NCBI RefSeq assembly: GCF_000143415.4
Contig: NW_003314281.1
Coordinates: 1,348,407 to 1,412,406, forward strand
DNA: 64,000 bases
Direction of reading: 5' to 3'
From: Selaginella moellendorffii
Lineage: Eukaryota; Streptophyta; Lycopodiopsida; Selaginellales; Selaginellaceae
The notes under the pieces: generated by a model
Told to the model about the DNA's origin: nothing
The model's database searches: none
What the model saw: only the letters and a program-made list of their open reading frames with translations
Position numbers and translations under genes: made by a program
Shown: piece after piece, positions 46,426 through 57,430 of the stretch
How the letters are laid out: every line of letters begins with the position of its first letter
Numbering within the stretch: position 1 is the stretch's first letter

Positions 46426-47337
46426 TTAAAAACATAGAATTTCTTTCTTTCTTTTAATTATATCAAATAAACATATAGATCCAGAATTTCGTATAGCTAA
46501 ACAAACCCTTCCATACATATTGCAATTTGAACAAAGCATTTTTGTTGACCATACAATGTTTTTAATACCTTGTATAACAGCATTTCCACTTGATTTTATT
46601 TGCAAATAACAATTAGTGTCTTTACTTCTTGTAAAACTCTCCCAGATTACTTTTTTTGGTAAATACTTTTTATCATATAATTTAAGGTCACAATTCGATT
46701 CCATTGTCATTATATATCTGTTATTTAAGGAATGCAAACTATTCCCTTCAGGGAGATAAGTTCCAAAAAACTGATCAGGACCACTTATAAGTTGATAAGT
46801 ATAAGGCCAACAAGTATTTGACCCAATATCAAAATTATTACTTATTATATGGGGCAAAATGAGTGGGGGATCAGTATGAGGATCTCTTGTAGCTTCTCCA
46901 TTATTTATATATTCAAGCTCATAATTTTCAGAAGTAATAGTAAGATGACCCCATGCATTTAATAATGCTTCTCTTATAAATGTTGAATATAATTCTTGTA
47001 TTCCTTTATATAATTGCTTACTAGTAATTTGGATGACGGAATCAGGATCCATAGAACAAGTATGATAACCCGCAGCTGATTCACTAAATGTACGAATAAT
47101 AATTTTTGTATTAGGAACATTTTCAATATCACTCATACCCATTGCACCTAATTCATAATTCTCATTTCCATTGTATAATCCCTCAAGTAGCGCAACAACA
47201 GTGTTTATGATAGTTCTAATATGAGAATCAGAAAGATGACCGTGCTTATTACAAACTCTAACAAACTGAGACTGAAGATTATCACATAAAATCAGAAATA
47301 CAATAAGAACAAATATCCATTTCCACTTCATCATCAA
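46426..47337 (-). CDS. secreted two-domain protein with bulb-lectin-like C-terminus, copy A
   Basis: A single-exon frame of 303 residues from MMKWKW. Residues 1-22 form a signal peptide (IFVLIVFLILCDNLQSQ). The next 170 or so residues (FVRVCNKHGHLSDSHIRTII...IQITSKQLYKGIQELYSTFI...LLNAWGHLTITSENYELEY) form a domain I do not recognise, with three Cys. From FGTYLPEGNSLHSLNNRYIM the sequence takes the bulb-type mannose-lectin pattern with three quasi-repeats: MESNCDLKLYD, IKSSGNAVIQG and IRNSGSICLFD, plus VIWESFT and IVWSTKM. The sugar-binding QxDxNxVxY residues are largely replaced, so mannose binding is doubtful. A second intact copy at 59414-60316 is close to identical over long stretches. 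Codon use is AT-rich, unlike the neighbouring PPR genes. Confidence 0.72.
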   Translation of the reverse strand: MMMKWKWIFVLIVFLILCDNLQSQFVRVCNKHGHLSDSHIRTIINTVVALLEGLYNGNENYELGAMGMSDIENVPNTKIIIRTFSESAAGYHTCSMDPDSVIQITSKQLYKGIQELYSTFIREALLNAWGHLTITSENYELEYINNGEATRDPHTDPPLILPHIISNNFDIGSNTCWPYTYQLISGPDQFFGTYLPEGNSLHSLNNRYIMTMESNCDLKLYDKKYLPKKVIWESFTRSKDTNCYLQIKSSGNAVIQGIKNIVWSTKMLCSNCNMYGRVCLAIRNSGSICLFDIIKRKKEILCF

Positions 47338-47499
47338 CAGACAATTATTTACTTGTAAGCAATTATAAAAGCCAAAAAGCATAGAATCCTTTTATGTCAT
47401 TTTGCCGTCTAGCAACAACTATACTATTGGGGAGATGGCGGCCAGATGGCAATCCACAAAGTCTATCTTTCTTAACCACAGCACAATGCTCCCGAAAAT

Positions 47500-48060
47500 T
47501 ATATCTCCTCGCTCAAGAATGGCTGTTGTATAGATTGGACACTGCCACATATAGAGATCCATCACTACCACTCAGCCACGAGCACTTCCAGCAGCAGCTC
47601 CACTCTTATGGGTTTTGCATGCATCCAGAAGCGCCATCCGCACCTGCGACCATCTTGAATGGCATGCTTGTCCGCCACACTTGTAGTGCTCCGCCGCCAG
47701 ATGTATCCTGTGATCGCATCTCATCGCCATGAAGCACTCCCAGAAGAAACCCCGAGTAGCTGCACGCCCCAGGGATGTTCGTGAAGGCCACCGCATCAAG
47801 ATGGATCCCCTTCCAAGAACAGCTCTCCATCGCCTGCCAGCCATGCCGGTGCTAGGCATAGATTGCAATCCAGGAGATCTTGTCCTTGATCCGATCAAAC
47901 AGGCGATCACATCCCCAAACCATGCGTAGAGATTGACGAGTGTCGTGCCGACGTTCCGGTCCAGACCGGACTGGATCGCCTCGTCGCGAACGAGTGCGCC
48001 AGAAGCCAGATCGTGCAAGCGGCGAGAGAGTGGAAGTGGCTCTGGGATTCATTTTGGGCT
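47500..48060 (-). pseudogene. PPR gene fragment, array copy A
   Basis: Matches the end of the intact PPR at 60735-62342 (GALVRDEAIQSGLDRNVGTT, WMALLDACKTHKS counterpart, LYAWFGDV), with deletions and frame changes. The N-terminal two thirds is absent. It sits 5' of lectin copy A on the plus map, in the same order as in the other array units. Confidence 0.85.
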
Positions 48061-48473
48061 TCACTGTATTCCAAGTTTAATTTCTATGTCAATTGTATTT
48101 GTAAGTGTTAATTAAAAACACTGAAGTATTTTCTTTCTTTTAATTATATCAAATAAACATATAGATCCAGAATTTAGTATAGCTAAACAAACCCTTCCAT
48201 ACATATTGCAATTTGAACAAAGCTTTTTTGTTGACCATACAATGTTTTTAATACCTTGTATAACAGCATTTCCGCTTGTTTTTATTTGCAAATAACAATT
48301 AGTGTCTTTATTTCTTGTAAAACTTTCCCATAATACTTTTCTTGGTAAATAATTTTTATCATATAATTTAAGGTCACAATTTGATTCCATTGTCAATATA
48401 TATCTGTGATTTAAAGAATGCAAACTATTCCCTTCAGGGAGATAAGTTCCAAAAAACTGATCAGGACCACTTA

Positions 48474-48583
48474 TCTATAATAATAAGAACGAAGAACCCA
48501 CACCCCCGCAGCCGTCCGATCCCGGGCCTCTATAATAATAAGAACGAAGAACCCACACCCCCGCAGCCGTCCGATCCCGGGCC
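48474..48583 (+). repeat. tandem duplication of the Helitron 5' terminus
   Basis: Two adjacent 55-base copies, each starting TCTATAATAATAAGAACG and ending GATCCCGGGCC, at 48474-48528 and 48529-48583. Confidence 0.95.
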
Positions 48584-48962
48584 CGGGGCAGCCTCGGAAG
48601 CCATGGTCCTCGGGAAGGGGAGGCCAGCCTAGGCTCGGGCCATGGCCAATGGCCATGGTTAGCGGGAATATGGGCTTAATGTTGTGGCGGCCAATGGGTG
48701 GGATGCACGTGTGGCCAGGAAGGGAAGAGGGCGTGGTGACAGGTGTTATGCCATGCACTCCTAGGGTTCCATGGCTGCTCGGTTGTGTGGGCATTCCTGT
48801 GAGAGCCTGTGCGTGGTTAGTAACAGGGGCGAGCAGAATGGTAGTCGGGCACACAATCCAGGCTCCTCTCGGGATCAACTCAGGACTGTGAGAGGCAAAT
48901 TGGCTCATCTCCAACTCAGCAAAGCTTTGATCCCTGTTCGCCACTGCCTCACGAGCTCTTTG

Positions 48963-49604
48963 GCCTACAGGAAAGCAATTATCAAGGACACTCCCTCTTC
49001 ATTCCCGAGACTTGGGTCACAGTCGAGCCCCGTGCCGATGCGTTTGTCATCAGCATCGGTGACACATTCCAGGTAAACAGAGCGAGAATTCTTTTGTTTC
49101 TGCTCTTCCCTCTCCTCTCCCTCCTCGCAGCGCTATAGCTGGTTGTAGATGGTGGTGCTCTTCTTTTTTCCTTTTCTTTTTATAAAACATCTCTCACGCA
49201 GCTTTCTCTTCGTCACAGGCACTGTGCAACCATCGCTACAAGAGTGCCAAGCACCGCGCAGTGATCCATGCCACCCGAGCCAGGCACTCGCTGGTTTTCT
49301 TCATCAACCCGGGGCTGGACATGGTGATCCGGCCGATTCCAGAGCTGGTGGTCAAGAGCAAAGAAGACGAAGAGCAAGATCGCAAGAGGCCGTGCGTGGA
49401 GTTTACTTGGGGGCAGCTGCTAGAATTCACCCAGAAGCACTATAGAACCGATGTCCACACGCCGGACGCGTTTGAGAGCTACTTGAGGAAAACGAGCCAA
49501 GCAGCGTGAGGACGGACAGGGAAGAACGAATGTAAATTTGCCAAAGATCATCGAGCAGAGGAGGAGCCTACAGGAAAGCAATTATCAAGGACACTCCCTC
49601 TTCA
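48963..49604 (+). repeat. 39-bp direct repeats flanking captured gene fragment
   Basis: GCCTACAGGAAAGCAATTAT plus CAAGGACACTCCCTCTTCA occurs at 48963-49001 and again at 49566-49604, on either side of the dioxygenase fragment. Confidence 0.93.
48999..49509 (+). pseudogene. captured C-terminal exons of a 2-oxoglutarate/Fe(II) dioxygenase
   Basis: Exon piece 49001-49072 reads PETWVTVEPRADAFVISIGD, and exon 49219-49509 begins ALCNHRYKSAKHRAVIHATR. The second iron-ligand His region (SAKHRAV) and the 2-oxoglutarate RxS motif (RHSLVFFINPG) are present. The frame ends at a TGA in 49507-49509. The N-terminal half with the HxD ligands is missing. The gibberellin-oxidase/flavonoid-type DOXC group is likely. 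The intron is kept, so genomic DNA was captured. Confidence 0.85.
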
Positions 49605-50040
49605 ACCCCGGATTCTCTCGAGGCATCCCTTCCTGGTGAGGGATTGTTGTTTCAGCACATGCTCGGGACCAACTCCGTTTGTAGGAACCAGGTGTTTCGA
49701 GTTGACGTAGGGCTGTCGAGTGGCTAGCCAACACTGCTCCTGAAGTTTTGGAAATCTGACACGGCACTAATGTCTGGTTTCTCTCGAAAGAGAAGGAGAA
49801 GCCACCGCAAGCATCGCCTGGTTTAGCTTCGTTTTTAGATCGAGGTAAGTCGTCAGTTTGAATATCTTTGTATTCTATGATGTGTAGCAAGTGTTGGGAA
49901 AGGATGGGAAAGCTGGCATCAATCGGTTTGTTGCAGTAGCCCATGGATAAAACTGTAGTTCGTGGATAGATGTATGACATTATAGTCAGCATTCCAGAAT
50001 CAATCCTAAGATAAATTTGTTTAGAATGATCATGTTAAAA
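49605..50040. other. Helitron cargo, unidentified
   Basis: A minus-strand frame at 49585-49992 is open for 135 codons, but I see no family features. It may be a further captured fragment. Confidence 0.4.
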
Positions 50041-50125
50041 TAAATGGTGGCGCAGTTGGTCAGCGCGTAGGTCTCATAGCTGCTGAGAAATCCTGAGGTC
50101 GAGAGTTTGAGCCTCTCTCATCCCA
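50041..50125 (+). tRNA. elongator tRNA-Met (CAT) with intron, captured, probably damaged
   Basis: TGGCGCAGTTGGTCAGCGCG, the anticodon arm GTCTCATA, an 11-base insert GCTGCTGAGAA after position 37, then ATCCTGAGG, variable loop and T-arm GAGAGTTTGAGCCTCTC match plant elongator tRNA-Met, which normally has such an intron. The 5' acceptor strand TAAATGG pairs poorly with TCATCCC: the first three positions are mismatched where GGG would be expected. The capture breakpoint may have removed the 5' end, so function is doubtful. Confidence 0.78.
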
Positions 50126-50344
50126 TTGTTTTCAAGTTTGGTCTGAAAAGAAACTTGGATCATTAATGACATGTTAAGTTCAAACAAAAACTAACAAAAT
50201 TCACCTACATTGTCCAGAGTTTAATCAAGCCTGCAAATGATGGAACTGGCTGAGGAGAAAAGGAGTTGTTTCCAACGCTTCTGTTATGCATACACACATG
50301 CATCAGGTCAACTCCAAATTAAGAAGAAATATTACATTAGTTGG

Positions 50345-50690
50345 AGAGCTCTCAACCCGCTTAGATCAGGTAACGTTCCAGTAAAAGCGTTATCATTGAT
50401 GTGTCTGTAAATGAAACAAAACTTGAGTACAAAGTAGTTACCATATTAGCTATTTACATTTCAAAGAGGGTTGATATCCGCCCCAAACTGCTCAGCAGTG
50501 ATCCAGCAAATCGATTTTTGTCAAGTCTCCTGAAAATACACTATTACACGAGATTGTATTCTAGCCATCAACGGCTTACATGATGGTCAGCTTGGAAAAG
50601 TTTCCAATTTCATCGGGAACTTCTCCAGAGAAGCCATTATTGTCCAGTAACCTGAAGGACAACAGGTCCAAAAACCTCCAAGAAAATGAG
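50345..50690 (-). pseudogene. captured leucine-rich repeat exons
   Basis: The minus strand reads LDNNGFSGEVPDEIGNFSKL (about 50577-50650), RLDKNRFAGSLLSSLGRIST (about 50470-50540) and NDNAFTGTLPDLSGLRALQL (about 50345-50400). Each lies in its own exon-like block with splice-like borders. This is the one-LRR-per-exon arrangement of plant LRR receptor kinases. No kinase part is present. Confidence 0.8.
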
Positions 50691-50744
50691 AAAGATACAT
50701 AAAAGTGCTTGAGTTCAGGTAAGAAACATATTTCTGGCGCATCC

Positions 50745-50784
50745 ACCTCTTTGTAAACCACCCAGCATTTGCTAGGCAAGTACT
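50745..50784 (+). repeat. internal copy of the Helitron 3' terminus
   Basis: ACCTCTTTGTAAACCACCCA then GCATTTGCT.GGCAAGTACT matches the true 3' end at 54717-54754 with one substitution. That substitution (GCTAGG for GCTGGG) weakens the hairpin. It is joined directly to the Rep frame. Confidence 0.92.
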
Positions 50785-53700
50785 TTCACTTTACAAGCAA
50801 AATAAGAACTCTAATTTTAAAACAAATATTAGACACTATAATAGTGCTCTTGCTTTTGCATCTATGTCTTCTAATATTGATATTGTAAAGGGTCATGGTC
50901 CTTATTGCTTTAAAAGCCATGGTCAAATATATCATAATATTGTTTCAGCACATCCTTCTGAAGGTCAACATCGAACTTATGGACAACTTTATATGCTTGA
51001 TACTCTAGAAGCTACAAATATAAGAAAGCAAAACCCTTTTAATTCAAGTTGTGAGACAAACTTACTTAAACATCTTGATGCTCTCCTTCGTCATGTTAAC
51101 CCATATGCTCAAGCTTTCAAAATGATGTATGAAATGGAACAAGAAGAAATTCGTTCTGCTACGCTTTCAGGTTATCCTATACGTGGTGTTTACATGTTAT
51201 TAAAAACTGAAGGAACTGATCCACGATGCTATAATGCTCCACGGACAAATGATGTTGCTGTTGTATTTGTTAGTGATGATGGAGAACCGCCACATAGTCG
51301 TGAAATTTGTATATATCCAATTGCAAGCAATTCTAAATGTATCTCAACACTTGATTATAATTGTGATCCAATGGTTTACCCATTAATATTTCCTTTTGGT
51401 GATAGAGGTTGGCATGAAAAAATTTTTAATTCCAGACGTCGAATTACATTGCTCCAATATTATGCATACCGTTTATCTATAAGAGACACAATACGCTTTG
51501 GTTTTGATCAAATTTTACATGCAGGAAAACTCACACAACAGTATATTGTCGATGCTTATGTAAAAGTTGAAAGCAATAATTTGAATTACTATCGCACCCA
51601 TCAAAAACAATTGCGAGTTGAAATGTATACTGGTCTTATGGATTATGTTGCAAACCGTGCTACTAATGAAAATATAAATCCAGGCAAGATTGTTATTTTA
51701 CCTTCAAGTTTTGGGGGTGGCCCTAGAGCAATGCAACAAAATTATCAAGATGCAATGGCTATAGTTACTCATTTTTCAAAGCCAGATCTTTTCATTACTT
51801 TTACATGCAATCCCAAATGGCCAAAAATTTCTAAAAACTTACATCCAAATGAAAGCCCTGAGGATCGTCCAGACTTGGTTTCTAGAGTATTTCATATCAA
51901 GCTTAAAGAATTTTTGAATGATATTACTAAAAATCATATTTTTGGAAATTGTATTGCTTTTATAAATGTAATTGAATTTCAAAAGAGAGGCCTTCCACAT
52001 TGTCACTTTCTAGGGATTTTATCTCATGAAAACAAGATTAAAGACCGTGATGCTATTGACCAATACATAACGGCACAATTGCTTGATCCTCAAAAGGAAC
52101 CTGAAATTTCTAAAATAATTACATCTCATATGATACATGGTCCATGTGGGCCTCTTTACTCTAATAGTCTTTGCATGGAAAATGGCACTTGCTCAAAAGG
52201 TTATCCAAAAAAATTTAATTATGAAACTACTTTTAGTGTTGATGGATATCCAGATTATTATAGACCTGATAATGGCCGCACATTTCTAAAAAATGGGTGT
52301 TATATTGATAATCGTTGGGTAGTACCTTATAATAAATACCTTTGTAAAAAATATAATGCTCATATTAATATTGAAATTTGTGCTACTATAAAAAGTATTA
52401 AGTATTTATTTCAATATGTTTATAAAGGTTATGATTGTGCTACAATTGAAATCCATTCAGCAACCCAACAACTTGATAATATTTTAAATTGGGATGAAAT
52501 CTCAACATTTTTAAATACACGTTATGTATCTGCTCCAGAAGCAATATGGAGACTTTTTAAATTTAAAATGCATGGTCGTTCGACCCCTATAATCTGTCTT
52601 CCTATCCATCTTCCAAATTTTCAAAACGTCTATTTTATAGAAGGTTCTGAACAAATAGCACTTCAAAGAGCTACTCAAAATGGTACGATGTTGACAAAAT
52701 AGTTTGAATTAAATATAAATGACCCAAATGCTAGACAATATACATATCCTGAAATCCCTTTATATTATACATTTAACCCTTATACTCATAACTGGCAAAT
52801 TCGACATACAAGAAATGTCATTCCTCGAATGTATTCTGTGTCGCCATCTAATGTTGAACTATATCATTTACGTCTTATTTTACTCCATAAAAAAGGTGCT
52901 ACATCTTTCAAAGATCTTAAGATAGTTAACAATATTTATTATGACACATTTCAACAAGTTGCAGATGCAATGGGGCTTATAGCTGATGATACCGAATGGG
53001 AAAAATGTTTAGAAGATGCTTGCTTTTTTAGAATGCCATCACAATTAAGACAATTATTTATATTACTTTGTATCTTTTGCACTCCAAAAGATCCTTACCT
53101 CCTGTGGGATAAATTTAAAGACTTCCTCTCTGAGGATTTCATGCAAACAAATCCAATTTTTCATTATGAACATGCTTTACATGATATAAATATTAAAATG
53201 AAAATGCATGGCAAAACTAATCAAAACTATCATCTACCTATGCCGTCTGAAAATTTTGATGATGAAAATATTGTCAACTCAACACAAATATATCAAAATG
53301 TTGAACAAAATATTCCTCGATTTAATCAAGAACAGTTAAATATTTTTAATGATATTCTTAATGTTATTGATCACCCAACTGAGCATAATCGATATATTTT
53401 CATTGATGGTCCTGGTGGTACTGGTAAAACATTTCTTCTTAACACTCTTATAAATATTTTACAACTGAAAAAAATAAATGTTGTTAGCATGGCTTGGACA
53501 GGAATTGCAAGTACTTTACTTTATAATGGCCGAACTTCACATACTACTTTTAAACTTCCTGTTCCAATAAATGAAACATCAACTTCCGCTATAACTGCTA
53601 ATAGTGAAGCAGGTATAAGAATCAAAACTACTAACGTATTGTTATGGGATGAAATAAGTATGGTTCACACTCATGCATTCACTGCTGTTGATCGAGTGTT

Positions 53701-54715
53701 GCGAGACCTAAAAAATACATCATTACCTTTTGGTGGCATAATTGTTATTACTAGCGGGGACTTTAGACAAACACTTCCAGTCATTCCACATGGACATAGG
53801 GCATAAATTGTTTCAAGTTCTGTAAAAATGAATAAATTATGGAGATTATTTAGAAAGTTATCTTTGAAAACAAATATGCGGCTTGTTGAAAGTGATAAAT
53901 CATGGTCTGAATGGCTTCTCAAAGTTGGAAATGGTGAAAATTTTGAAAATTTACCATCTTTACCTTCTAACTCCATTTTATTACCTCATACACAACTAAT
54001 TTATTCATCAATTATTGATTTTGTCTACCCTTCAGTACTTGATATTTCAAACCCTTATATTGCAGCCAACCGAGTCATACTTACCCCACTTAACGATGAT
54101 ACATTTGCACTCAACAACACTATTGTCTCTAAATTACAAGGTGATACATACATCTACAAAAGCATTGATTTTGTTGACACTGAATATCCTGAAAATTTTC
54201 CAACAGAATTCCTAAATTCTATCACACCTTCTGGTCTCCCACCACATAAACTCTCTCTCAAACAAGGTGCTATTCTTATCCTCCTAAGAAATATGTCTCC
54301 ATCAGCAAGATTATGCAATGGTACACGTCTCATCCTGAAAAATGCACTACCAAATGTTTTAGATTGTGAAATTGTGATGGGGCAATTTAAAGGGACAAGA
54401 GTTTTTATCCCACGTATTACACTAATACCATCAAATACAGAAATTCCATTCAAAATGTCCAGACGACAATTTCCAATTCGTTTGGGTTACTGCTTAACAA
54501 TCTCCAAATGCCAAGGACAGACATTTGACCGAGTTGGAGTTTACTTGCCCCACCCAGTTTTCACTCATGGACAACTTTATGTGGCTTTATCAAGATGCAC
54601 ATCACCATATGGACTTGGAATTAAAGTTCAAAACACCACACGCCAAGGCCACCTCCTTCCTCAAGATCCTTCTGTTTTTACAATTAACACTGTCTATAAA
54701 GAGGTTTTATATTGA
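50783..54715 (+). pseudogene. Helitron Rep-helicase (RepHel), two nonsense codons, 5'-truncated
   Basis: One frame is open for about 1,310 codons apart from TAG at 52700-52702 and TAA at 53804-53806. The N-terminal Helitron-like domain starts NIRHYNSALAFASM. The HUH-type motif reads RGLPHCHFLGIL (about 51990). The Pif1-family helicase has Walker A DGPGGTGKTF (about 53407), Walker B LLWDEISM (about 53642), GGIIVITSGDFRQTLPVIP, and the C-terminal ISKCQGQTFDRVGVYLP and YVALSRCTS. It starts without an ATG at its left edge, where it abuts the internal 3'-end copy; the first Met is at 50864. Family comparison suggests the first stop replaced Trp and the second Gln, each one transition. The host-independent function is rolling-circle transposition; this copy should not make the full protein. 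Confidence 0.9.
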
Positions 54716-54716
54716 A

Positions 54717-54757
54717 CCTCTTTGTAAACCACCCAGCATTTGCTGGGCAAGTACTCG
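54717..54757 (+). terminator. Helitron 3' terminus with hairpin
   Basis: CCCAGCATTTGCTGGG forms a 7-bp stem with a 2-base loop, then CAAGTACTCG and the host TAAG. Helitron 3' hairpins act as transposition terminators; that role is from family knowledge. Confidence 0.82.
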
Positions 54758-55443
54758 TAAGTTGATAAGTATAAGGCCAACAGGTATTTGACCCAGTATC
54801 AAAATTATTACTTAATAGATGGGACAAAATTAGTGGGGGATCAGTGTGAGGATCTCTTGTAGCTTCTCCATTATTTATATATTCAAGCTCATAATTTTCA
54901 GAAGTAATAATAAGATGACCCCATGCATTTAATAATGCTTCTCTTATAAATGTTGAATATAATTCTTGTATTCCTTTACATAATTGCTTACTAGTAATTT
55001 GGATGACGGAATCAGGATTCATAGAACAACTATGATAACCCGCAGCTGATTCACTAAATGTACGAATAATAACTTTTGTATTAGGAATAGTTTCAATATC
55101 TCTCACACCAATTGAACCTAATTCATAATTCTCATTTCCATTGTATAATCTGTCAAGCAGTAAAACAACATAGTTTATGATAGTGTTAATATGAGAATCA
55201 GAAAGATGACCCGCTTATTACAAACTCTAACAAACTGAGACTGAAGATTATCACATAAAATCAGAAATACAATAAGAACAAACATCTTCATCATCAAGCA
55301 ATAAAGAAATAATATAATTATACTTTAGATTTACTTGTAAGCAATAGAAGCCTTTTATTTAGTACATCGTCTAGCAATAGAGCAGATGGCAATCTACGAA
55401 AGCCTATCTTCTTAACCACTCCACAATGCTCCCATCTGCTCGC

Positions 55444-56974
55444 TCAACAATGGCTGTCGTATAGATTGGACACTGCCACATATAAAGATCCATCACCACC
55501 ACCCAGCCGCGAGCTCTGGAGCATCGCACTTCCAGCGCCAGCTCCAACCTCGAAGCTCTTATGGGTTTTGCATGCATCCAGCAGCGCCATCCACGCCCTC
55601 GAATCCGTCTGGAATGGCATGCTCTTGATCAGCTCCTCCGCCTCACCGATCCTGCCCGATCGCCCAAGAGCGCTGATCAAACACCTGTAGTGCTCCGCCC
55701 CCGGATGAATCCCGTGATCAGATCTCATCGCCACGAAGCACTCCCAGATCTCGTCCAGCAATCCCGAGTGGCTGCACGCCCCCAGGATATTAGTGAAGGC
55801 CACCTCGTCGAGATGGATCCCCTCCAAGCACAGCGCCTGGAAGATCTCCATCGCTTGCCTGCCATGCCCGTGCTGGGCATACGCCGCCACCGTCGCAGTC
55901 CAGGAGATGGTGTCCTTCATCCGATCAAACACCTCCCGTGAGGTGATCACATCCCCGAACCGCGAGATTGACGAGCGTCGTGCCCACGACTGCGTCCCTG
56001 TCGAGGCTGGACTGGATCGCTCCGTCGCGAACGAGGAGGAAAGATCGCCCAAGCGCGTGCAAGCGGCGAGAACGGTCGCAAGAGTGGAAGCGTTGGGTTT
56101 CACGCTGAGGATCATCTCCCTGTACAGCTCCAGCGCTTTCCTGTCGTGCCCCGCCATCGCTTCTGCAGCGCTCCAGCAAAGAACATCTCTCCTAGAGATC
56201 TTTCGGAATGCCGATCGCGCACAGTTCAATCTCCCACAGCCAGTGTACAAGCTGGCGAGCGCGGTGCCGACGATGGTATCCGTCTCAATCTGGGGGCCCA
56301 GCCGGGAATGGAGCAGCACTGCCTCTTCTATCGGCCCAAGCCCGCCAGCGCGTTAAGAAAGCTCGCGTACGCGAAAGCATCGGGCTTCACACCACCAGAC
56401 GCCATCTCCTGGTAGATCTTCAAAGATACTTCCAAATGCCCAGCTTCGGCATTTACTGCGACCATTGCGTTCCACAACACAAAATTGCGGTGCGTCATTC
56501 GATCGAACAGCTGCTTCGCCCGATCGATTCTACCGCACTTGGCATACATCGTGACCAGAGCAGTTTAAAGGCCCACGTCCTGTTTGATCCCTCTTTCCAC
56601 GATTCGCTCGTGGATTTCCAGCCCCTGCTCCAGGCATTTCAATCTAGCGCGAGCGCGGGTGGATCTACGTGCTGGAACGGACGAGAGCTCGGTAGAGACA
56701 GAGCGCCTCTTGCTCCTTGCAGGCCCCAACGTATGCCGAGATGATGATCGCCCAGGAGAATTCGTTCCGGAGTGGCATGCTATCGAACGCCGCTCTGGCA
56801 TCTTCCAGCCTCCCGCAAGCTCTGTACACCTGGACGGGCAAGTTGCCCACCGCTGTGGATAATCCGGGCATGGACACGCCTCCCGTCCTCGAGCAGTCTC
56901 GATCGGTCACACTTCCGGAGGATCGTCGCGTACTCCTGTCTGAGCTGAGCATACCTGGACTGTGGTGGTTCCAT
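55444..56974 (-). pseudogene. PPR gene copy B, frameshifted
   Basis: Colinear with the intact PPR at 60735-62342 from MEPPQSRYAQ (56974) to NLYDSHC (55444). It is broken by several indels: near 56900 (GHTRDRFL region lost), 56690, 56560 and 56325, and internal deletions near 56155 and 55990. Most stretches remain above about 95 percent identical by eye, so inactivation is recent. Confidence 0.9.
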
Positions 56975-57057
56975 CTCGATCCAGCGTGCACGTTTGCTAG
57001 ATTATCTGCGAACTTGAGAAGATCCATTTCTTGGGAACTTACAAGATGAGAGTTCCA

Positions 57058-57155
57058 CTCACTCGTACTCTTCTGGAGGAGCTAGGCAATCCCGCACCAA
57101 GTATGGGTTCTCCATTGCCGCTACAACGCGCTCCTTGTCATTAAGTTGCTTGTTA
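57058..57155 (-). pseudogene. duplicated last exon of AE7
   Basis: Reads [19 protein letters not shown] then [12 protein letters not shown] and a stop, as in the intact gene at 62427-62533 but with AQT missing. It shows that the array duplication unit reached into AE7. Confidence 0.88.
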
Positions 57156-57159
57156 ATGA

Positions 57160-57430
57160 TCCATGTCGTACTTCCATGTCGTACTTCCACGTCGTACTTG
57201 CGGCCCATTGCAAACTCGCCAGCGTGGCAGAACGCCGACAGCACGGTAATCATCGTGACGTCGCTGGGAGCCGCACTGCCGGCCTGGATCATCCGGTGGA
57301 ACACCCACAGTGTGCCGTAGTGGTTGCCATTCTGCGAATATGCCATCACCATGGTTGTCCACAGCACCGCGTCGTCATTGCACCTCTGCCGCACGCGGCA
57401 GAAGAGGCAGTTCTTGGGTAGGGCAAGCAC
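57160..57430 (-). pseudogene. PPR fragment joined to the AE7 exon copy
   Basis: A minus-strand frame reads DDAVLWTTMVMAYSQNGNHY, then VFHRMIQAGSAAPSDVTMIT and FCHAGEFAMG: PPR motifs of a different gene from the array PPR. The frame continues into the AE7 exon copy. A 15-base unit (CATGTCGTACTTC core) is repeated three times at about 57163-57205. Confidence 0.75.

Larger units (their letters stand above)
48474..54757 (+). mobile_element. Helitron with captured host gene fragments
   Basis: 6,284 bases inserted between A and T of the lectin copy B sequence without target duplication, as Helitrons do. The 5' end is TCTATAATAATAAGAACG. The 3' end has a hairpin CCCAGCA-TT-TGCTGGG about ten bases before the terminus. 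The last bases are ACTCG, not the usual CTRR. The right half encodes a Rep-helicase; the left half carries pieces of host genes. The exact insertion site is defined by comparison with the two uninterrupted lectin copies. Confidence 0.88.
48112..55294 (-). pseudogene. lectin-like gene copy B, split by a Helitron
   Basis: The C-terminal part is at 48112-48473 and the N-terminal part at 54758-55294. Joined at the Helitron borders they recreate the uninterrupted sequence found in copies A and C (CACTTA|TAAGTTGAT). The N-terminal part starts MMKMFVLIVF and has an extra lesion: one base is lost in the CNKHGHL region near 55213, shifting the frame. So the copy was broken at least twice. Confidence 0.88.

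Noticed and set aside
46426-47337. Calling the lectin-like protein a toxin or ribosome-inactivating protein
   Set aside because: The N-terminal domain shows no active-site pattern I could defend; only a secretion signal and a lectin-like half are supported.
48474-48583. Short tandem repeats as a CRISPR array
   Set aside because: Only two adjacent units with no spacers, in a plant genome and at a Helitron end.
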